From positions 1 through 6,355 of the forward strand of contig JAGPGC010000068.1 of the NCBI GenBank assembly GCA_018056205.1: DNA of 6,355 nt, written 5' to 3'. The DNA comes from Candidatus Atribacteria bacterium. Its GTDB lineage: Bacteria > Atribacterota > Atribacteria > Atribacterales > Atribacteraceae. Under the pieces are notes generated by a model. That model did no database searches, was not told where the DNA came from, and saw only the letters and a list, made by a program, of their open reading frames with translations. Below are positions 5,510 to 6,355 of this stretch, piece after piece (positions within the stretch are counted from its first letter, which is position 1; the number at the start of each line of letters is the position of its first letter). Both the position numbers and the translations under genes were made by a program.

Positions 5510-6355
5510 TTAGGAAAATTGAATCTTTACTAATTGGGGTGCCAGAAGATTTTCGGCAGTTTCAGGGGTGATGAAATAGAACATATCCAAAATAGTACCA
5601 GTAGGTTTTAAAATTCCTGTTACCCTCATGGTAGGAATACCGAAAAAATTCACGATTTTATCGCCTGGTTTTTGAAAAGGGTTTTCGCTTATCATCATTT
5701 TTGCTTCATCAGCGCCTAAAACCATTTCATCTGTTTCCGGTGGAAATATTCCTTTATGAATAATCAACATTGGATTCATCAACGAATCAGCAGAAAAGAA
5801 TAATTTCGGTGTTCCGCCAGGGGAAAAAGCCATCCAGGTTTCACCCGTCTCGATTGATCGTTCAATATTATGATTCATTTCCGGTGGTAATTGTTCCATC
5901 ATATTTCCCATGGTATTGCTAAATCGAGCAAATATCATAAACATATAAGTGAATAAAAGAATCATGATAATTGGAGCAACCATGGAAAGGTAATTTCGTT
6001 TTCGAGGCCGAAAAGTTCTGAGTAATAATGAATTAGTGACCACTGATATCGAACTCAAAGCCATGGCTAAACCGGCCAATTCAGGATTCAAGAGAAGTCC
6101 AAAAGATGCAAAAACCCGGGCAGCAATGGGTATTCCGATTAAGTTATAGAAAAGGGAGAAAAAAAGATTCTGTTTTATTTTTCCCATAGTTTCTTCTGAA
6201 AGTTCCAAAGTGGTGACCACATCATTGAGGTCATTTTTCACTAATATTATATCGCCGGTTTCCAGGGTAACATCAGTACCAGATCCCATGGCTATACCAA
6301 GATCAGCTTGGGCAAGAGCTGGGGCATCGTTTATTCCATCACCCACCATGGCAAC
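5510..6355 (-). CDS. copA: CopA-type Cu+-exporting P-type ATPase, C-terminal part with an extra extracytoplasmic domain (partial)
   Basis: The gene enters from the right edge. The first visible codons read [14 protein letters not shown], so the ATG at 6349 is the internal Met of the P-domain hinge motif, not a start. With that Met as 1, the Mg-binding GDGIND is at 3-8. TM7 carries the copper ligands Y68-N69 in [19 protein letters not shown]8 carries M96 and S99-S100 in [11 protein letters not shown]. Together these are the P1B-1 (Cu+) signature. Normal CopA proteins end soon after the RTFRPRKRN stretch (111-119). Here follow a further hydrophobic helix (about 121-141), a Met/His-rich segment (147-160: M147, M150, M151, M158, H160) and a domain of about 100 residues (178-279). 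The [12 protein letters not shown]...GDKIVNFFG...[13 protein letters not shown] pattern of that domain resembles part of the MacB_PCD domain. By topology the extra helix would place this tail outside the cytoplasm. It may receive or sense exported copper; this is inference. The metal-binding N terminus, A-domain and DKTGT site lie outside the window. Confidence 0.93.
   Translation of the reverse strand, partial: VAMVGDGINDAPALAQADLGIAMGSGTDVTLETGDIILVKNDLNDVVTTLELSEETMGKIKQNLFFSLFYNLIGIPIAARVFASFGLLLNPELAGLAMALSSISVVTNSLLLRTFRPRKRNYLSMVAPIIMILLFTYMFMIFARFSNTMGNMMEQLPPEMNHNIERSIETGETWMAFSPGGTPKLFFSADSLMNPMLIIHKGIFPPETDEMVLGADEAKMMISENPFQKPGDKIVNFFGIPTMRVTGILKPTGTILDMFYFITPETAENLLAPQLVKIQFS

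Overview
The window is AT-rich (estimated by eye at about 40% GC). It carries tightly packed bacterial genes with good Shine-Dalgarno sites and sigma70-like promoter elements. A membrane-fusion (adaptor) protein with a TolC-tip-like motif suggests a diderm bacterium. The lineage cannot be fixed from this sequence. A deep-branching anaerobe such as an Atribacterota member would fit the general style, but that is only a guess.

Layout, left to right. (1) Bases 2-118 are the probable 3' end of a plus-strand gene that starts outside the window. (2) A YghO/BcerS-like GNAT-fold acyltransferase follows on the plus strand, ending at 1247. Its conserved N-terminal segment is readable in frame from about 129 but has no legal start codon, which suggests a one-base frameshift or error right at the start. 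(3) A convergent DUF488 (YeaO-like) gene lies on the minus strand at 1271-1624, with its own promoter and a strong RBS. (4) An intergenic region of about 360 bases holds a homopurine tract and a promoter for the next operon. (5) A three-gene plus-strand operon at 1988-5215 encodes a MacA/HlyD-type adaptor, a MacB/LolC/E-type (FtsX-like) permease and a LolD/MacB-type ATPase. The last two genes overlap by 8 bases. Together they would form a MacAB-like tripartite efflux or lipoprotein/peptide-export ABC system with the MacB functions split over two polypeptides. (6) On the minus strand, converging on that operon, is the 3' part of a CopA-type Cu+-ATPase that runs off the right edge.

The most interesting part is the tail of the copper ATPase. 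After the normal last membrane helix and its basic end, the protein continues with an extra transmembrane helix, a Met/His-rich segment and a soluble domain. The fold signature of that domain resembles the extracytoplasmic domain of MacB/LolE permeases. Directly downstream, in the same frame but after TAA and interrupted again by TAG, lies a recognisable second copy of the same domain (5216-5509). This looks like a tandem duplication that has decayed, or whose stops are real and leave a shortened protein. The adjacent ABC permease carries the same kind of extracytoplasmic domain, so the two convergent loci may be linked by function or by descent; this is inference.
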